Shown here in pieces: positions 60,501 to 64,000 of a DNA stretch of 64,000 nucleotides; position 1 is the first letter of the stretch, and each line of letters opens with the position of its first letter. The stretch lies in NCBI GenBank assembly GCA_033060915.1, contig CM065392.1, positions 1,770,001 through 1,834,000 of the forward strand. The letters run 5' to 3'. Position numbers and translations under genes: made by a program. The DNA is from Euryodendron excelsum (Eukaryota > Streptophyta > Magnoliopsida > Ericales > Pentaphylacaceae). The notes below the pieces were generated by a model. That model saw only the letters and a program-made list of their open reading frames with translations. It did no database searches and was not told the DNA's origin.

Positions 60501-62223
60501 TCAAAACTTATTTTCTGCATCAAATCATAGACTTTTAAATCTAGGATTTCTAAAACTTTACTTTTCAATTCCACGCCAAATCCAATCTTCCCTTTAGGAA
60601 ACCAAATACAATCTTCTCTTTAGGAAACCAAATCTAATCACCTCATTTAGGAAACTAGATCTAACCCTCCGTTTTTGGGAAACAAAATCAAATCATTTCT
60701 TTTTTAGAAACAAAATCCAATATTTTGTTTTAGGAAATAGAAATCCAAATTTTTCCTAATTTCAACCTTTCATAATTTCAACCTTTCCAAATTTCAACTT
60801 TCCAAATTCTAAGTTTTTCTTTCAATTCAAATATTTATTAATTTCAAATATTTCTAAAACTCAAACTTCGAATCCTTCTAAAATTCTAAAATTTCCTAAA
60901 TTTCAAATCTTTCCAAATCCAAAATTTTCTAAATTCGAAACTTTCTTAAGTCGAAACTTTCTAAATTCAAAATTTTTCAATTTCAAAACCTTTCTTAAAA
61001 TAAAACTTTCCTAATTTACAAATTTCCAAAAATAAAACTTTCCTAATTTGAAACTTTCCTAAAATGGAACTTTCCTATTTTGAAACTTTCTTAATTTCAA
61101 GATTTTCTAAATTCAATCTTTCTTAAACTCCAACTCTCAACTTCCTAATCAAATCCTTCTTAGTCTCAAGTCCTTCTTAAATCCTATCTTTCTTAAGTTT
61201 AGGTTTCCCAAATCTCAATCTTTCCAAAACAAGTCCAAGTTCTTCTCCCAAGTTCTATCTTTCCAAATCAAAGTCCAATCTTTTCAATTCCAAATTCCAA
61301 TTTCAAATCTTCCATTCTAAGTTCAAATTAAATCTCTTTTTCAAAACAAACTCTTTTCAAATCAAATTTTATGTCGGACTTTTGTCCGAACTACGACTGA
61401 CCTAATTCCCGAAAGGGATACGTAGGCAACCCTCATGGGTGCGGTCACAACCTTTTTTAAATTTCTATTTTCACAATCTTTTTCAAACTTCTAATTCCAA
61501 AATCTATTTTCAAATATTCAATTTCAATCTCCAAAACTTTGTTTCCAATTTCAAACTTTAATTCTTCTTTTCAAATCAATTTTCAAAATCAAATATTTCT
61601 TTCAAATCTGTATTTTAAAATTTGTTTCCAGCATCAAATCAAGTTCTTTTCGAATCAAATCTTTCTATTACATTTGCATATCATGCATCATGTCAATTTC
61701 TTTCTAAAATTCTTTTCTATATAGTAATTATTATTGGACATTTATTAATCAAGAACTTTAATGGGTGAATCTAGGGTGAATAGGCATGTAGGTACCGCAA
61801 GGGCGGGGTAGGGTGATGGCTTAGTGCGTCTTCCCTACACGTAACCAACCTCCAAACCTAGATCACTGTTTTCAAAGATCAAATGGAGTTATTTTCAAAA
61901 AGGGCTTATATTTTTTCAAAGGTTACCAAACAACAACAACCTCTTTTCTTAAAAACCAACTCTTGAGGGAGTATTTTAAAAAAAAAAAATTCAAAAAACC
62001 TAAGTGTAATGTTTGAATTGTGCTTAGTTTTAGGTGGCCTAACTCACTTTAATCAAGTTAAGTGACAACTCCAAATTGTTTTCCAAAAGCCCTTAATCAA
62101 ATCAATTTTCAATTCAAACCAAGTCACACTTATTCTTCTAGGAGGATGAGTTCTAACGAGAAAGTATAATATTTTTCCCACTTGTGTATGTATTCCTCGA
62201 GTGCAAAAAATCTGGGCGCGACA
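57519..62223 (+). mobile_element. Very long LTR of a Tat/Ogre-like Gypsy retrotransposon
   Basis: The LTR starts TGTAAGCACCCCATTTTTGCC, a standard opening of Tat-lineage (Ogre, Retand) LTRs, and ends GGGCGCGACA, directly followed by a tRNA-primer site. At 4705 bases it is as large as known Ogre LTRs. It contains GATACGTAGGCAACCCTCAT with GGGTGCGGTCACAA at about 61420-61450, another landmark I recall in this lineage; three units of about 157 bases (AAAATGACTATTTTGCCCCT, 58389; 58549; 58705); GTGGCGCCA-type motifs at 58985-59070; and about 2 kb of TTTCNAAA-like low-complexity text (59690-61720). A TATA-like TCTATAGATACAGAG is at 59083-59098. Confidence 0.8.
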
Positions 62224-62225
62224 GC

Positions 62226-62244
62226 TGGCGACTCCGCTGGGGAC
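62226..62244 (+). other. Primer-binding site of the Tat/Ogre-like element
   Basis: TGGCGACTCCGCTGGGGAC starts two bases after the LTR's terminal CA. Tat/Ogre elements are primed by a tRNA-Arg type and carry a site of this form (TGGCGACTC.ACTGGGGA, from memory). It fixes the LTR as the 5' copy and the element as plus-strand. Confidence 0.75.
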
Positions 62245-64000
62245 ACTTAAAGGGTTAGACCATAGTCATATCTCTTCACCCTTCACCCATATAGAGTCTT
62301 CAATTAATTTGTCCAATTCTATCCAATTTCAAATTTCTAAATTGTTATCAAAAAACATGCATTTAACTCTATTCATACTATCTTACATTAAGTTTGCCAT
62401 CCACATACTAACTCTTGCATCTTTGTTTTGTAGGTGGGCTTCTGTTTGCACCATTGTTTTATGTCATACTAAACTGATATATATGAATGTATATGATGAA
62501 CAGGATGGATAAGAGTTGTTGAGCTCTTTCCTCCGCTTTCAAAAATCACACACGCACTGCACGTGCACTTGCATTCTGCATATTTGACTTCTCTACCCTG
62601 ATATGTCCCTTTTAGTTAGAAAAGGGGAATGGTATATTGGGTATGGGCAAAATGCTGTGTCAGTTTCTTAGCCTACGGCCTCTTAATGGTTCCCCCACTC
62701 GGATCACTAACCGATAATGGCACCACTTCGGAGAGTGAGCCTAGATTTGAAGATCTGGGAACCGAGCCTTTTTAGGACGCTTTAGTAAACCCTCAACCTC
62801 ATGCTTATATAGACACCATGCATAACCGAACCTTTGCCGAATTTAAGACACGTGCACCATTTTCCAAAACCATGGAGGAAAGAGCCACTGTTTTTACTTT
62901 TCTCTATACTTGATTATTCATGTTGTTATAATGCTTGTATTCCTGTTATTGTAATGCTAATCTAATTACTTATACATCTATGTTTACCTTACAAATGCAT
63001 TCTCTCTCTCTTTAGTCTACATATCCATGTTCATACATTCCATATTCCATGTCAAGATAAGAGTTCCAAAGTAACTCAAGTCATTGTATCTCCATGCATA
63101 TGATCAACCCAAAGAGAGTGACACCAAGTTCACTCTCTATTACATTAAATCTACCAAACACTAAAATAGGTGTATTTTCTTATTCTAAAACATTGGTATG
63201 GTATTGTTAGCAGAATGGTAACCTATAAATACCATCATCAAACCATAAAAAACAAAAAACAACAGCACACACTTATGACACACAACAAAAAACAAAAACT
63301 GATAGCACTTCCAAACGGACCCTAATAAGGGTTCCCACGTAACCCTAAAGAATCATTGCATAAATTTCAAGTCATCCCATAAGAGGGGCCCTAATCCCTC
63401 TATGCTCACGGAGATAGGTTTGCCAAGAAAATAATGGGCAATCAACAAGGTCTCTCAACAACCTCCTCGACATCAAATCCAAAGAAGGTGAACCCGAAGA
63501 CTCGAAAGTAGTTTAGGATTTTATATGTAAAATTAGATAGGTGGAAGTCCAAAGGAAAATGTTCCCCCTCCTCCTATTAAAATGTACTTTGATTCTTTAT
63601 ATTGTAAACCTTAAAGTTCAATGAGTTTCCTTATTTTCTGCAAATAAATGACGAAGGCAGATTCCTGATCAATGGTAAGGTGCTTGCATATAGCGACAAG
63701 CCCCCTATCTTCAAGAAGTGAGCCAAATTCATCATGCTTAGCTTTCCTCCCAAAGAAGGACACCTTAGGGCATGCATTGCATAGGGTTTTCTGAAAACCA
63801 AATACTAACTTGCAACTGGTGTCCTTGTTTTCATTTCATCTTTATAGGCAAGAGAATGAATACTAGTTCAACATTATCCGTATTAGTGAAGGCCATGATT
63901 CACAAACTTCAAGAAAGTATACCACTGGAAAGCAAGAATTTTAGCAGAGGCACCCCGTATAACCCTTCTGTTGTAATTCCAAAGGGGACGACTTAGGAAA
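62245..64000 (+). mobile_element. Leader and start of the internal region of the Tat/Ogre-like element (cut by window end)
   Basis: No long frame appears. The largest near the end (ATG 63856 to stop 63996, 46 residues) has no recognised domain, and I do not see a gag signature. Tat/Ogre elements often have a long leader or an extra ORF before gag, so gag and pol may lie outside the window. Stop codons in all frames through 62245-63850 fit an untranslated leader or decay. Confidence 0.55.

Overview
This window is nuclear DNA of a flowering plant, most likely a core eudicot. The genes are split by GT/AG introns. Intergenic DNA is AT-rich and full of CT/GA and TA microsatellites, small inverted-repeat elements, SINE- and LINE-like fragments and LTR retrotransposon sequence. 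Nothing suggests bacteria, organelles, CRISPR or an operon. Species cannot be named from the sequence alone.

Six protein-coding genes can be supported, all ordinary plant families. From left to right: (1) a CCR4-type deadenylase (+, 3500-7958), complete from its second coding exon to the stop, with the expected first exon not found here; (2) a GPI-anchored lipid-transfer protein of the LTPG/YLS3 type (+, 11628-13109, 3 exons); (3) an F-box/leucine-rich-repeat protein resembling Arabidopsis At3g58530 (-, 14489-21129, 12 exons, intact when spliced by eye); (4) a PTI1-like receptor-like cytoplasmic kinase (-, 30738-34789, 7 exons, intact); (5) a small intronless protein resembling a B3 domain (-, 37601-38041); (6) a pectin methylesterase/invertase inhibitor (+, 39449-39988); and (7), counting the uncertain B3-like gene, a SINA/SIAH-type E3 ubiquitin ligase (-, 41771-46028, 3 exons). 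A weak three-exon reading frame without an ATG (29475-30274) is listed separately.

From memory of the Arabidopsis map, FBL, LTPG and CCR4 sit together near At3g58530-At3g58560, and a PTI1-like kinase sits next to SINAT1 at At2g41970-At2g41980. The order here therefore looks like an ancestral block, kept by descent and not by shared function: mRNA decay, surface lipid/cell wall proteins, ubiquitination and kinase signalling are not an obvious pathway.

Repeats fill the rest. 23.5-29.2 kb is a decayed tandem duplication of about 2.5-2.8 kb; the right copy carries two later insertions with visible target duplications. 48.8-55.8 kb holds a hAT-like MITE with an 8-bp duplication, a 5'-truncated LINE, and SINEs, one with a perfect 18-bp target duplication. 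From 56.0 kb to the end, a SIRE-like Copia LTR is interrupted by a very long (about 4.7 kb) LTR of a Tat/Ogre-like Gypsy element, followed by its primer-binding site and leader. I found no clear candidate for an undescribed biological system; the best leads are structural (nested LTRs, a 71-nt poly-C run inside an intron, dated insertions in a tandem duplication, the missing CCR4 first exon).
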